From contig NC_026657.2 in assembly GCF_000004075.3 (NCBI RefSeq), positions 40,348,732 to 40,412,731 on the forward strand: DNA of 64,000 bases, read 5' to 3'. Under the pieces are notes generated by a model. That model ran no database searches. It was given only the letters and a program-made list of their open reading frames with translations, and was not told the origin of the DNA. A program made the translations under genes and the position numbers. This DNA is from Cucumis sativus. Taxonomy: Eukaryota; Streptophyta; Magnoliopsida; Cucurbitales; Cucurbitaceae. This document shows positions 1 through 11,704 of this stretch, in pieces (the first letter of the stretch is position 1; each line of letters opens with the position of its first letter).

Positions 1-2695
1 TAGGTTCAAAATGGAAAATATCAAAAATGTTATAGCTAGCACACGATTAATTGGTCACTCACACGTATAATATATTTTATCAATATCGTTTAGATTTGGC
101 TACGCGATTCGTATATTAATATTCAAATGATTTTTGTTCAAACAAAATTTATATAAATTAAAATTTACAAGAAGGATTATAGAAGAAAGAAGATGAAATA
201 GAAAAGAGAAGAAGTGCAGAAAAAAGAAAGATGAAAAAGAGAGAGAATATTTTAAAAGATAGTTAATTAGACTCTATATCTCTTTTTATCTTGTTCTATG
301 GATACTAACTATTCAGGTGATTTGTTATATTTATAAAAATTAACTGTATTCTTCACTTGTGTAACTATAGGAGATGTTCAATTATTAAGATGAAGTTAGC
401 AGTGACATGTCAACTCTAGACGTTAAATTGATTTTATGTAACAATCGAATAATCAAACACTCTATTGAATAATAAAAACAACTATTCAAATTTGTTTTAG
501 CTAAAATAGGAAAACAATTATTCCATATTCTTTTTGATCATTTTTCTTGAAAAAATAAATGGCTATTTTCTTTCCACCTCAGGGTAAAACAAAAAGTGTC
601 ATACAAATGTGTTTTTTGATATGATTTACCATTTAAATTGATACATGAATTATAATTTGTTTTATGATTGAAAGGTCTAAATTAAAATTTGACCAATATT
701 CAATTTTCACTTTTTCTTAACAAAAAATAAAATTAAATTAACCATTCAAATCAATTCATCAGATAGGAAATATAGTGAATCCTCACACGAAACTCAATCC
801 AACGAAAAAAATAGATATCACTACTTGTGTGGTCATTTGAAGTTGATTGTTCGAGGTGGTTGTGCGTTGAAGATATATCCAAAAGTTTTGCTAGGTTAGA
901 TTGCAAGTGATAGTTGTCTTTGGATGTGACCAACCAAGGGCAATGGTGTGTTGTCAACATTTATAATGAAAAACTATAGTAGAAGATTGACGTATTTTGA
1001 TAATTCCATATATTATACACTTACCGATAATTCAAATCTTAATTTTCTTTTATCAAAATCATGTTAATTCATAAATCATTTATTTTATTTTCTATAAAGT
1101 TATTTTAAATGATTGTCAACCACTTTAACTTTATTTAAAAATTAGTTGTTCTAAACATAGAAATCGAAAGATACTAACCATAGTTAATGAATTAGATAAC
1201 TTCATTTATTTTTTCTTAATCAAATTATCTATGTTGATCTCTGCTATACATGTATATAATATGTGTGCTTGCATATATTTTAACAACACAACAAAAAAAA
1301 GTTTGTCCAAATTTTGAAGATGGTAATTAATTAAAATATTTATGTCTTGCACTATCATATACATTACATATAATTTACACTCACGTATATGGTTGCATAA
1401 TCGAATGGATTTTTATTTTTCTTTCTAATTTGAATTATACAAGACAAAAGTCGGATGTGTCACAATAAATGTACAAGAACAACTATAAATAAAAGTTTTA
1501 CTATAAATAAAACTTATAAGAAAAGATGCATTCATTACATTGTTAATATATGCATTGATCCATATATCATATATGATATACCTTTCATATGGAAGTTCAT
1601 CGGAGTGATTGCATGTGACTTTCTATCTCTTTCGATTTCATTTCTCCATTCATGTAAAATTTCATATAAAGATCAAAGTAGAGGTTCGCCACAAAAATTT
1701 AACAGAGACTAGAGATGTCTTTTTTACTCCCGAGTTGCATGATAATGTCTCCTTAATTCATATCTATATATTTTATTCTTAAAGTTACATAAATAATTGT
1801 TGATTGATCTAACACATGACACACACAAAATAATTAAAAAACTGAAATAATCAAACGATATATATACTCGATCAATCAAAAGACATATTATTACAGAATT
1901 TACATTTAGACTACAAAACAACACGACGAAATAATTAACATCTCTCGATTGAAATGCTAACACGTGAGAGGATAAAACCCTATCACGTACATGTGTAAAT
2001 AGTTGATAGGAAAATAACATTATGTCAAGCTTGCTTGTGTTAATTACTTTATTATTTCAAGTGTACTATAAAGAGTTAATATTTTCCTAACATTTAGTAA
2101 TAATATTCTACAACTAGTTTTTAGCAATAATATTTGGAATATTTTTAAACATTTTGAGATCTTCTATCTTTCAGTTTCGTAATATTTTAAAACAAAAACA
2201 CATATCATTTTTTTAGTTTATTATAACTATAGAAGGATTTTATTTTTAAATATCATTGATAATTACATTTTTCTCATCAATAAGTTTTTTTTTATAAATA
2301 TTCCGTTCTTTCCTTATTAGCATGAAAATGTCATATTAATCCCTATAAAATAATATTTATAAAGTATAAATTGGTGAACCTAGAAAAATAAAGAATTTTT
2401 TTAAGAGTAGCAAATTTTACAAAATATTTTACTAACCTCAACAAAAATGATAGTTACCTATATGCAACAGTTATAGTGGTCTATCAAGTGACTGTTGTTG
2501 ATAAAATCCAAAATTTTACTATTATTTATAAATATTTTAATTTATTTTGGTATTTGGTAGTTAATATTATTAATTTATTTTGGTATTTGGTAGTTAATAA
2601 TATTTAGAAAAGAAGTGATAATGTAATGAATGATCAGTAATTGTATGGAAACATCAATTCGTGGACATCCAGTTGATCTGAAAGAACATTCAAAT
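1..2695. other. AT-rich intergenic DNA, no gene seen
   Basis: This stretch is strongly AT-rich with stops in all frames. The few open frames (for example 1455-1712 and 1724-2020) are short, of low complexity and resemble no protein family I know. There is no convincing promoter, RNA gene or transposon terminus until the target duplication at 2696. Confidence 0.6.
2539..2606. repeat. short AT-rich direct duplication (about 32-bp period)
   Basis: A block containing TTTATTTTGGTATTTGGTAG occurs twice in tandem, about 32 bp apart. It lies about 100 bp upstream of the retrotransposon insertion and looks like a simple local duplication. Confidence 0.6.
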
Positions 2696-2700
2696 AAGTC
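2696..2700. repeat. target-site duplication, left copy (AAGTC)
   Basis: AAGTC directly precedes the TG of the left LTR and recurs directly after the CA of the right LTR at 15261. A 5-bp duplication is what a Ty3/gypsy integrase normally makes, so the element ends are intact. Confidence 0.95.
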
Positions 2701-3031
2701 TGTTGAATAAGAAATTTTGAGACCAATCACAAGTTGCCACATCATTTATTAAGTTAATGATGAAAAGTACAAATAATTAAATTTGGGACTAATTAAAATT
2801 GACACATGCCCCAAATTAAAGAGTTAAAATAAATAAATTGGTCATTCTAATAATGCCACATGTTTTCATATTAATCGTTGGATTAAGTTAATCATTTTAG
2901 TTCAATTAAGCCAAAAAAATAAGCTTAATTGAGCCCAAAGACTAAATATAACCTAAGTCCATATGGTTGAGCCCATGGGTCTGGTCCATGGACCAACCAA
3001 GTTCAAACCCATAAAGCCCACCAGTGAACTC

Positions 3032-3039
3032 TATAAATA
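3032..3039 (+). promoter_or_regulatory. LTR TATA box (TATAAATA)
   Basis: A consensus TATAAATA sits in a locally less AT-rich part of the LTR. The same sequence occurs in the right LTR near 14699, where it could drive transcription out into the flank. It is the only consensus TATA box I noticed in the LTR. Confidence 0.75.
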
Positions 3040-3210
3040 GAGGAATTCTCCTCATTTGCAGGGGTTGGAAAATTTTGACTCTAGAAGATCCAGAGAGAAT
3101 TCTTCCAAAAGCTAGAAGACTCCCTAACTTCTGAAGTTGACCACCCTCGAAGATTGAAGCTGTTTTGAAGATACAAACTTTCTTCCAAGACTCCAACTTG
3201 AAGAAAATCA

Positions 3211-3470
3211 CGTGCTCCGCTTCTCCAAATCAAGCGTAGACGTTCAACAAACTTCAAGAACATCACGTGCTCCGCTTCCTCAAATCAAGCGTAAGCATTC
3301 AACCAACTTGAAGAACATCACGTGCTCCGCTTCTCCAAATCAAGCGTAGACGTTCAACAAACTTCAAGAACATCACGTGCTCCGCTTCTCCAAATCAAGC
3401 GTAGACGTTCAACAAACTTCAAGAACATCACGTGCTCCGCTTCCTCCAAATCAAGCGTAGACATACAGTT
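3211..3470 (+). repeat. five 55-bp tandem repeats with CACGTG boxes in the 5' LTR
   Basis: The core CGTGCTCCGC recurs at 3211, 3266, 3321, 3376 and 3431, exactly 55 bp apart each time. Every unit contains ATCACGTG, thus a palindromic CACGTG (G-box/E-box core), followed by CTCCGCTTC and CAAATCAAGCGTA. The array lies downstream of the TATA box. Confidence 0.93.
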
Positions 3471-3594
3471 GAGAGAGAATCAGAGGATCAAATTCTAGAG
3501 ATTGAACCGCATCGCATCAAATCAACAAAAATACAACATCAACCAAGTTCAAGTCCACGAATTAAATTTCTCCGGAAATCTCGTGCGAACAAAT

Positions 3595-3612
3595 TGGCAC
3601 GCCCAGTGGGAC
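3595..3612 (+). other. primer-binding site
   Basis: TGGCACGCCCAGTGGGAC begins four bases after the LTR end. It starts with TGG, complementary to the CCA tail of a tRNA, as required for minus-strand priming. I cannot assign the priming tRNA with confidence. Confidence 0.65.
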
Positions 3613-3662
3613 CATCTCTACCTCTCATCTCTCTCTCATCATCTAGATCTACAAGCAAATCA

Positions 3663-5378
3663 ATGGCATCAAAGAAAGCTGCATCCAAATCTTCAGCTGC
3701 AAGCGACACCTACACGGGACCTATCACCCGTAGTCGTTCCAAGGGGATCATCCAAGGGCAAGACCAAGGTTCCGCCATCGCGCAGAGCATCCTGAAGCAA
3801 TTGATGGAATCTCCTAAAGCTGGAATTGTCATCAAGGAAAATCCTCTATATAATGATTATGATTCTGCCTCTAGCAGGTCACTGAAAGAAGCACACCCAG
3901 ATGTGATGTCCGTCATGATGGCTGATGTAGCAGTCGAGACTGCCATGGCGGAGATGGAGAGAAAAATTAATCTCCTGATGAAGGTTGTTGATGAACGAGA
4001 CCACGAAATTGCAGCTTTAAAGGAGCAGATGCAGACTCGTGAAACTGCTGAATCGAGTCAAACTCCTGTCGTTAAAGTTGATGACAAAGGGAAGAACGTG
4101 GTACAAGAAAATCAGCCACAACAACAATCAACTTCTGTGGCTTCTCTCTCGGTTCAACAATTACAAGATATGATCACAAGCTCCATCAGAGCACAATATG
4201 GAGGCCCATCTCAGACTTCTTTCATGTACTCTAAACCATACACCAAAAGAATCGACAACTTGAGAATGCCGCTTGGATATCAGCCTCCAAAATTCCAGCA
4301 GTTTGACGGAAAGGGCAATCCAAAACAGCACGTTGCTCACTTCGTCGAAACATGTGAGAATGCAGGATCAAGAGAGATCAACTAGTCAGACAATTTGTTC
4401 GAAGCTTGAAAGGAAATGCTTTTGAATGTATACTGATCTGGACCAGAAAAGCATTGAGAGTTGGGAACAACTAGAAAAGGAGTTTCTCAATCGCTTCTAC
4501 AGCACCAGGCGTACTGTAAGCATGATGGAGCTTACAAATACGAAACAAAGAAAGGGAGAACCAGTCATCGACTACATCAATAGATGGAGAGCTCTAAGTC
4601 TTGACTGTAAAGATCGGCTCACCGAACTGTCGGCTGTAGAAATGTGCACCCAAGGCATGCACTGGGGACTCCTCTACATTTTGCAGGGAATAAAGCCCGC
4701 ACATTTGAAGAACTGGCAACTCGAGCTCATGATATGGAGTTGAGCATCGCCAGTAGAGGAACTAAAGATTTTCTTGTTCCTGAAGTAAAGAAAGATAAGA
4801 AAGAGATGAAAGGTGCTGAAAAGATAGTGAAAAGCACCGCGAAAGAATCTATGGTCGTAAACACAACCCCGCTGAAATTCTCCAAAGGAAAGGAAGCGAG
4901 GGTTGAAAAGAAGGATGATGGAAGCGAAAGGCGACGTCTGACTTTAAAAGAAAGGCAGGAAAAAGTTTACCCATTTCCTGATTCAGATATCGCTGACATG
5001 CTAGAGCAACTACTAGAGAAGCAGCTGATCCAGCTGCCAGAATGTAAACGACCTGAGCAAGCAGGAAAGGTAGATGATCCCAATTACTGCAAGTATCATC
5101 GGGTCATCAGTCATCCAGTAGAGAAATGCTTCGTGCTGAAGGAGCTAATTCTAAGGTTGGCTCGTGAGAAAAGGATTGAGCTAGATTTGGAGGAAGTAGC
5201 TCAAACAAACCACGCTGAAGTGACGATAATGTCTGAGGCTTCTTCGTCGAGATTGATTTTTGAGCAAAGGAAAAGCTTGGTCCAGTTCGGGACCTTTGAG
5301 CCTATAGTTGTCCAATTCTTTCAGGAAATCTCATACGAGGATCCTCAAGGAGAGAAAAGACCAATAAGAAGACGATGA
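3663..5378 (+). pseudogene. retrotransposon gag, broken by three frameshifts
   Basis: Gag would form the particle that packages the element RNA. The ATG at 3663 opens a Ser/Lys-rich N-terminus (MASKKAASKS) with a GPITRSRSKG motif, followed by a coiled-coil-like stretch and the capsid region (QQFDGKGNPKQHV, then ESWEQLEKEFLNRFYS and YINRWRAL). A Cys-His knuckle of the form C-x2-H-x4-H-x4-C (starting YCKYH) lies near 5085-5130. The frame is lost near 4377, 4425 and 4695. Each break looks like loss of one base from a short G or C run, and after the third the original frame is restored. A stop at 5376-5378 closes the last frame. The family assignment is firm; whether the breaks are real or sequencing artefacts is open. 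Confidence 0.9.
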
Positions 5379-6355
5379 AGGGTGGATAGTGGTGACCCAA
5401 AAAAAGACAGTCGATCCCGACCCAAAGAGAGTCTCGCTCTTACCAAAACTATAGAAGAGGAAATAAGACTCAAAAGAATAAGAAAAAGAAGAAGACTCAT
5501 AAGCTTAAGCTCGTACATAATGAAGACATGAATTTCTCTCGACCTCAACGCTTAGTGACCTTGGCAGACTTTGTGATCATCAGGATGAAGACCCAGAAGT
5601 CGTTGCGTGTCATGCTATCAACACAACGGAGGAAGAAATAATCCCTCCAAGATCACTAGAAGGAGAGGGAGTATCAAAAGACCTTTCAAGGTTTAATGTA
5701 GAGGATCTATTATCACTTCCTCAAGAGACCAAAACCATCCTTATTGATGCATTGCTAAATTCAAGAGCATCAAGTTCGAGTACTCCGACTATGACATATG
5801 AGAGTGGTTCTTATTGTATGTCTATAGACTTCTCAGATGAGGATTTGTTGTTGGGATCTAAACTTCATAATAGACCTTTGTATGTTTCTGGATACGTTCG
5901 AGAACAGAGAGTCGATCGAATCCTCATTGATAATGGCTCAGCTGTCAACATAATGCCAAAGTCGACTATGTGGCAATTAGGCATCTTGATGGACGAGCTC
6001 TCAAATAGCAAGCTAGTAATTCAAGGTTTTAACCAAGGTAGCCAAAGAGCAATAGGCATGATACGGTTAGAACTCAAAGGCCAGTGCATTGTTTCATGTC
6101 ATAGACTCAAGGACTACTTACAAGTTGTTACTAGGGCGTCCTTGGATTCATGGAAACGGAGTAGTAACTTCAACACTGCATCAGTGCTTCAAATTTTATC
6201 AGGACGGTGTAAAGAAGGTTGAAGCCGACTCTAATCCATTCTCAGAAGCTGAGTCTCACTTCGCAGATGCAAAGTTTTATTCAAAGAATAATAATATTTT
6301 AGAAGTTTTGCCTGCAGAAACCCCTCTTACAAAAGGAGAAGATAATTCACAATGA
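5379..6355 (+). pseudogene. retrotransposon gag-pol junction and aspartic protease, frameshifted
   Basis: The retropepsin-type protease would process the polyprotein. The active-site region is read at 5752-6110 as RILIDNGSAVNIMPKS, with DNGS at the catalytic aspartate instead of the usual DTG/DSG; plant Tat proteases often vary here. The protease continues (FHVIDSRTTYKLLLGRPWIH) in another frame from about 6095, so there is a break there. Upstream, 5379-5750 is readable only in pieces (for instance EDPEVVACHAINTTEEEI) and has further frame changes. No start codon of its own is expected because the product is normally made as part of a polyprotein. Confidence 0.8.
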
Positions 6356-7641
6356 AATCACTCGCAACCACAGAACCACATGAAAGTGCGAGAACCTTTA
6401 ACTCTGGAAAGGGTGAAGCATACACTAGCAGCACAAAGGGTATGATCTTGAAGGAGAAAATGCTGCAAACACACCAGTTTTGCGTTATGTCCCTCTGTCA
6501 AGGCGCAAGAAAGGCGAATCACCATTCATGGAGTCTCCAAAAGGTTTGAAAGTTGGTGACATCGAAATCATAAAAGAAAGCTTCACTACACCACTAACTA
6601 AGATAGCGAAGCAAGAGGTAAAGGTAGATCTGGTGGAAGCAAACTTGCCCCAAAGGCGAACGAAAGACGGATTCGACCCCAAGGCTTACAAATTGATGGC
6701 GAAAGCAGGTTATGACTTCACAGCTCACACCGAGTTTAAAAGCTTGGAAATTCATGACCGACCTGAGCTCTCCTCAACTCAAAAGAAGCTTCTACGGGAA
6801 GGACATTCTATACCCGTGTCGAGAAAAGGACTCGGATACAAGTCGCCAGAACCGATCCGTATAACTAAAAAGGGGAAGGAAAAAGTGGTTGACATCAATC
6901 ATATAACTATAGAGGAGGATGACAATACTGACGTAAAAGAAGGTGATAATCAGAGAATCTCAGTATTTGATCGAATTAGACCATCTGTTGCACGTCCCGT
7001 AGTATTTGAAAGGCTAAGCATGACAGAGGCAGAAAGAGAAAGGCTCCAGTCAGTACCAAACCTTGAGAGACATTCGGTCTTTCGAAGGCTAACTACGACT
7101 CCCATAAAGGAAGAAAGCACATGCCATGCCTTGACAACTACAAGACCATCAGCCTTTGAAAGGCTAGGTGTGTCTAAAAAGAAAAATGTACAAGCACCCC
7201 GTGCTCCGATTTTTAATCATCTCGGGATAAAGGATCACACGACAACATTGATTCCAACATAGATACAAAGAAGAAGGAACCAATGTCTCGTGTGAAAGTT
7301 TGGCGTCGAATTAAGCATACAGATGTCGATAATTATCGTAGTAAGAAGTTTCCTTGCGAGACAAAGGAAAATGGAGAAATTCATAGCAACGTTCCTTCTC
7401 GCATGAAAAGAAAAACTTTTGTTACTCTCAATACAAGTCAAGGTTCGTTAAAGGTAAAAAGACATGATGTTATACTAACGAATCCTGAAAAAGAAGGGTC
7501 GGAACAAGGGGAAGTGAAACTTCATGTCATCACATCACCATTATTGAGGAATCAGAGACTGGAACTCATGAAGAAGACGCAGAAAATGCCCCACAAAGTT
7601 TAGAGGATGGTGGCCAATCTACTGTAGACGAGCTAAAAGAG
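6356..7641 (+). pseudogene. pol spacer between protease and reverse transcriptase, frameshifted
   Basis: This stretch encodes a charged, poorly structured linker typical of plant Tat polyproteins. It contains GYDFTAHTEFKSLEIHDRPE and repeated F-ER/RL motifs (ISVFDRIRPS, PVVFERLSM, SVFRRLTTT, SAFERLGVS, PIFNHLGIK) spaced along 6950-7235. The frame changes near 6440, after a stop at 7260-7262, and again near 7530. No catalytic domain is recognisable. The repeated VFxRL motif could be a short protein-interaction repeat, which is inference. Confidence 0.7.
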
Positions 7642-9560
7642 GTGAACCTTGGTACAATAGAGGAACCACGTCCGACTTTCATTAGTGCGTCCCTCTCTAA
7701 CGAAGAGGTGGATAAATATATGAGTTTGCTCACCGAATACAGGGACATCTTTGCGTGGTCGTACAAGGAGATGCCAGGACTTGACCCAAAAGTAGCAGTC
7801 CATCATCTTGCAATTAAACCGGATATCGACCGATTAAACAAGCACAACGACGTTTTCGACCGGAGCTTATCCCTCAAATCGAGGTGGAAGTCAACAAGTT
7901 GATCGAAGCAGGATTCATTCGCGAGGTCAAATATCCAACGTGGATAGCAAACATTGTCCCTGTTAGAAAAAAAAATGGACAACTTCGCGTTTGTGTAGAC
8001 TTTCGCGATCTGAATAATGCATGCCCTAAAGATGATTTTCCCTTGCCCATCACCGAAATCATGGTTGATGCAACTACTGGACACGAGGCGTTGTCGTTTA
8101 TGGATGGGTCGTCTGGATATAATCAAATACGGATGGCCCTCTCAGATGAAGAAATGACAGCTTTCAGAACTCCAAAGGGAATATACTGTTACAAGGTGAT
8201 GCCCTTTGGATTGAAAAATGCCGGCGCTACTTATCAACGTGCCATGCAGAAAGTGTTTGATGATATGTTGCACAGGTATGTTGAATGTTATGTTGATGAT
8301 CTTGTAGTCAAAACAAAGAGACGACAAGACCATTTGAAGGATCTAAAAGTCGTGTTTGATCGCTTGCGAAAATATCAGCTAAGGATGAACCCTCTCAAGT
8401 GTGCGTTTGGTGTAACTTCAGGAAAATTTCTTGGCTTCATTGTAAGGCATCGAGGGATCGAAATAGACCAGTCCAAGATTGATGCCATTCAGAAGATGTC
8501 AAGACCTAAAAGTTTGCATGACCTAAGAAGTCTCCAAGGACGACTGGCTTACATCCGAAGGTTCATCTCTAACTTGGCCGGTCGGTGTCAACCTTTTCAA
8601 AAGTTGATGAGAAAAGGAGAAAATTTTGTGTGGGATGAAGCTTGTCAGAACGCTTTTGATAGCATAAAGAAATACTTGCTTACTCCCCCAGTGCTGGGAG
8701 CTCCAGTACCTGACAAACCACTAATATTGTACATTGCTGCACAAGAAAGGTCCTTAGGAGCATTACTGGCACAAGAAGAGGTAAAGGGAAAGGAGCGTTC
8801 TCTCTACTATCTAAGCAGAACATTAATTGGGGCTGAAGTTAACTATTCTCCTATCGAAAAGATGTGTCTTGCACTTTTCTTTGCCATTGATAAGTTGAGG
8901 CATTATATGCAGGCCTTCACGGTTCATCTAGTGGCAAAAGCAGACCCTATAAAGTATGTTCTATCCAGGCCAATCATCGCTGGACGCTTAGCCAAATGGG
9001 CGGTTCTACTCCAACAATATGACATTGTCTATATTCCCCAAAAGGCGATAAAAGGACAAGCGCTAGCAGACTTTTTAGCAGACCACCCAATTCCTTCGGA
9101 TTGGAAGTTATGTGATGACCTACCAGACGATGAGGTTTTCTTCACAGAAGTTATGGAACCTTGGACTATGTACTTCGATGGTGCAGCTCGAAGAAGTGGT
9201 GCGGGGGCAGGCATTGTCCTCATTTCTCCTGAGAAGCATATGTTGCCTTATAGCTTTGCACTTTCCGAATTGTGTTCAAACAATGTGGCTGAATATCAGG
9301 CTTTGATAATTGGCCTTCAAATAGCATTAGAAATCGGAGTGTCATTCATAGAGGTCTATGGTGATTCAAAATTGATAATCAATCAACTCTCGCTTCAATA
9401 TGACGTGAAACATGAAGACTTGAAGCCATATTTTGCTTATGCTCGAAAATTGATGGAAAAGTTTGATAATGTGATGTTAGAACATGTCCCTAGAGTAGAA
9501 AATAAGAGAGCGGATGCATTGGCAAATTTAGCCACGGCCTTGACCATGCCAGATGATGTA
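7642..9560 (+). pseudogene. reverse transcriptase, RNase H and second RNase H of the retrotransposon
   Basis: This part would copy element RNA into DNA. The RT N-terminal region (DIFAWSYKEMPGLDP) is read from about 7740; one frameshift near 7820 leads into a frame that stays open to 10247. RT motifs visible in order are CVDFRDLN, KDDFPLP, SFMDGSSGYNQI, PFGLKNAGATYQ and the catalytic YVDD (CYVDDLVVKT, about 8287-8316). The gypsy RNase H follows (SLGALLAQEE, YSPIEKMCLAL). A second RNase H starts about 9150 with WTMYFDGAARRSGAG, then ELCSNNVAEYQAL and VYGDSKLI, giving the D-E-D residues of a type I enzyme. This tandem RNase H arrangement identifies the Tat clade. The catalytic residues look intact, so RT could be active if translated. 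Confidence 0.93.
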
Positions 9561-10908
9561 ACTCTGAACATACCACTTTGTCAACGATGGATTATACCCC
9601 CAGTTAGGCCTGAATGTCAGGAAGTGAACATGGCAACATCCTATTTGATTGATGAAGAAGATTGGCGTCAACCCATCATAGAGTATCTTGAACATGGAAA
9701 GCTTCCAAAGGATTCTCGTCATAAAATTGAGATACGAAGAAGGGCAGCACACTTCATTTATTACAAGGGAACTTTATATCGCCGTTCTCTTGAAGGGCTC
9801 TTCCTTCGATGTCTCGGAAAGGAAGATTCGGTAAAAGCTCTAAAGGAAGTACATGCAGGTGTTTGTGGAGCACATCAATCGGGACCAAAGCTTCAATTCC
9901 AGCTAAGAAGAATGGGCTACTACTGGCCTAAGATGATCCAAGATTCAATAGACTATGTGAAGAAGTGTGAGCCTTGTCAATACCATGCAAACTTCATACA
10001 CCAACCTCCAGAACCTCTTCATCCAACTGTAGCTTCTTGGCCTTTTGAGGCTTGGGGACTCGATCTGGTTGGCCCCATTACACCAAAATCATCAGCAGGA
10101 CATTCTTATATCCTAGCAGCAACAGACTATTTTTCAAAATGGGCTGAGGCCATTTCATTGAGAGAAGCCAAGAAGGAGAACGGCAGACTTTATTCGAACA
10201 CACATCATCTATCGATACGGTATTCCACATCGAATCGTGACGGATAATGGAAAGCAATTCTCCAATAGTATGATGGACAAGTTATGTGAAAAATTCAAAT
10301 TCAAGCAATATAAGTCATCCATGTACAACGCAGCTGCGAATGGACTAGCAGAAGCATTCAACAAAACATTGTGTAATCTTTTAAAGAAAATTGTCTCCAA
10401 GTCAAAGAGGGATTGGCAAGAAAAGATCGGCGAGGCATTATGGGCTTATCGAACGACTCATCGCACCCCTACAGGGGTTACACCATATTCGCTTGTTTAC
10501 GGTGTGGAGGCTGTCCTTCCTCTCGAAAGGGAAATTCCGTCACTAAGAATGGCAGTACAAGAGGGATTGACTACCGAAGATAATGTGAAGTTACGTCTTC
10601 AAGAATTAGAAGCACTTGACGAAAAGCGATTAGAGGCTCAGCAAGCATTGGAATGTTATCAAGCGAGAATGTCCAAAGCTTTTGATAAACACGTTAAACC
10701 TCGCTCCTTTCAAGTCGGTGATCTAGTGCTTGCCGTAAGGAGACCGATCATCACAACAAGGCATACAGGAAATAAGTTCACACCTAAATGGGATGGACCT
10801 TACATTGTTAAAGAAGTTTATACAAATGGCGCATACAAGATCGTTGATCAAGACGGACTACGAATTGGCCCAATCAATGGTAAATTTCTTAAAAAATTTT
10901 ATGCTTAA
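9561..10908 (+). pseudogene. retrotransposon integrase, one frameshift
   Basis: Integrase would insert the cDNA. The HHCC zinc-binding module is visible as HAGVCGAH (about 9852) and CEPC (about 9966). The core has GLDLVGP with the first catalytic Asp (about 10061), TDNGKQF with the second (about 10240), and GLAEAFNKTL with the Glu (about 10349). A break near 10175, best explained by loss of two bases, separates the first from the second catalytic Asp. The C-terminal part (FQVGDLVLAVRR, FTPKWDGPYIV) is a conventional gypsy integrase tail, and the frame ends at the TAA at 10906-10908. No chromodomain follows. Confidence 0.9.
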
Positions 10909-10930
10909 TTTTGTTAGGTAAAAAAAAAAA

Positions 10931-11190
10931 AAAATTGAACTACGTTATGACTTGATCCCTATGTTATAAAGGGTACGTAGGCAGCTTAAGGAAAACCTTA
11001 AGCCCAGTCCAGCAAAAAAAAAAGTTGAACTACGTTATGACTTGATCCCTATATTATAAAGGGTACGTAGGCAGCTTAAGGAAAACCTTAAGCCCAGTCC
11101 AGCAAAAAAAAGTTGAACTACGTTATGACTTGATCCCTACATTATAAAGGGTACGTAGGCAACTTAAAGAAAACTTTAAGTTCAGTCCAC
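10931..11190 (+). repeat. three tandem units of about 88-90 bp, each with two hairpins, directly after integrase
   Basis: Each unit carries a stem-loop closed by CTACGT/ACGTAG (10940-10980, 11030-11070, 11118-11158) with an inner CCCT/AGGG pairing. A tight hairpin follows at 10984-11003, 11074-11093 and 11162-11181. In units 1 and 2 the tight hairpin is GCTTAAGG-AAAA-CCTTAAGC; in unit 3 it is ACTTAAAG-AAAA-CTTTAAGT, so both changed bases have compensating partners. A-rich linkers separate the units. A degraded fourth copy of the first half may start near 11223 (TACGTCGTGAG). The position just after the pol stop and the strong folding suggest a structured RNA element of the retrotransposon. 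Confidence 0.88.
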
Positions 11191-11191
11191 C

Positions 11192-11227
<36 letters not shown>

Positions 11228-11704
11228 GAAATACGTCGTGAGTTAATTCTTTTCTTCAAAGGGTGTTCATCTCTACTAAGGAATCATAACAAATTGGGGG
11301 CAAATCCCTAAATTCAAGATGTTCATCTTTAGTAACAATGAGATGAAATAAATTGAAGATGTACAAACTCCGTGCAAAGACTATGTACAAGTTGAGTGCA
11401 TGTAAAAAGAAAAAAAAAAGAATCTCAAAATCAAGCTCAAAGGCATCATTAATGATCCCTCAAATTCAAGCATAAAAGTTTCATTGATGATTCCTTATAT
11501 TCAAGTTTGAAGGCTTCATCGATGCTGCAGCTCCAGCTCTTTGAGAGGATAACGATGGTACAACTTTGATAGGACGACGATCGGGCAGCTCTGCCTTCGC
11601 CTCTCCAAGATGAAAACGACAGTGTAACATCGTTTCTGCCTCTTGAAGAAGATGCATGCAATGCTAAAGCTTTAACCTCTGCTTCATCTTCAGCTTATTG
11701 CAAC

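Larger units (their letters stand above)
2701..3591 (+). repeat. 5' LTR (891 bp)
   Basis: Starts TGTTGAATAAG and ends GTGCGAACA. It holds a TATA box at 3032-3039 and five 55-bp direct repeats at about 3211-3470. It differs from the 3' LTR by four substitutions, a 1-bp indel (after GCGTAA) and a 2-bp indel near the end. Transcription probably starts roughly 25-35 bp past the TATA box, which would place the 55-bp array inside the transcribed leader. Confidence 0.96.

Noticed and set aside
1455..2020. Two frames of 85-98 codons at the left edge
   Set aside because: AT-rich chance frames with no conserved motif, no promoter and no splice partners.
3592..3612. Assignment of a specific priming tRNA to the PBS
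   Set aside because: I could not match the 18 bases confidently to a plant tRNA 3' end from memory.
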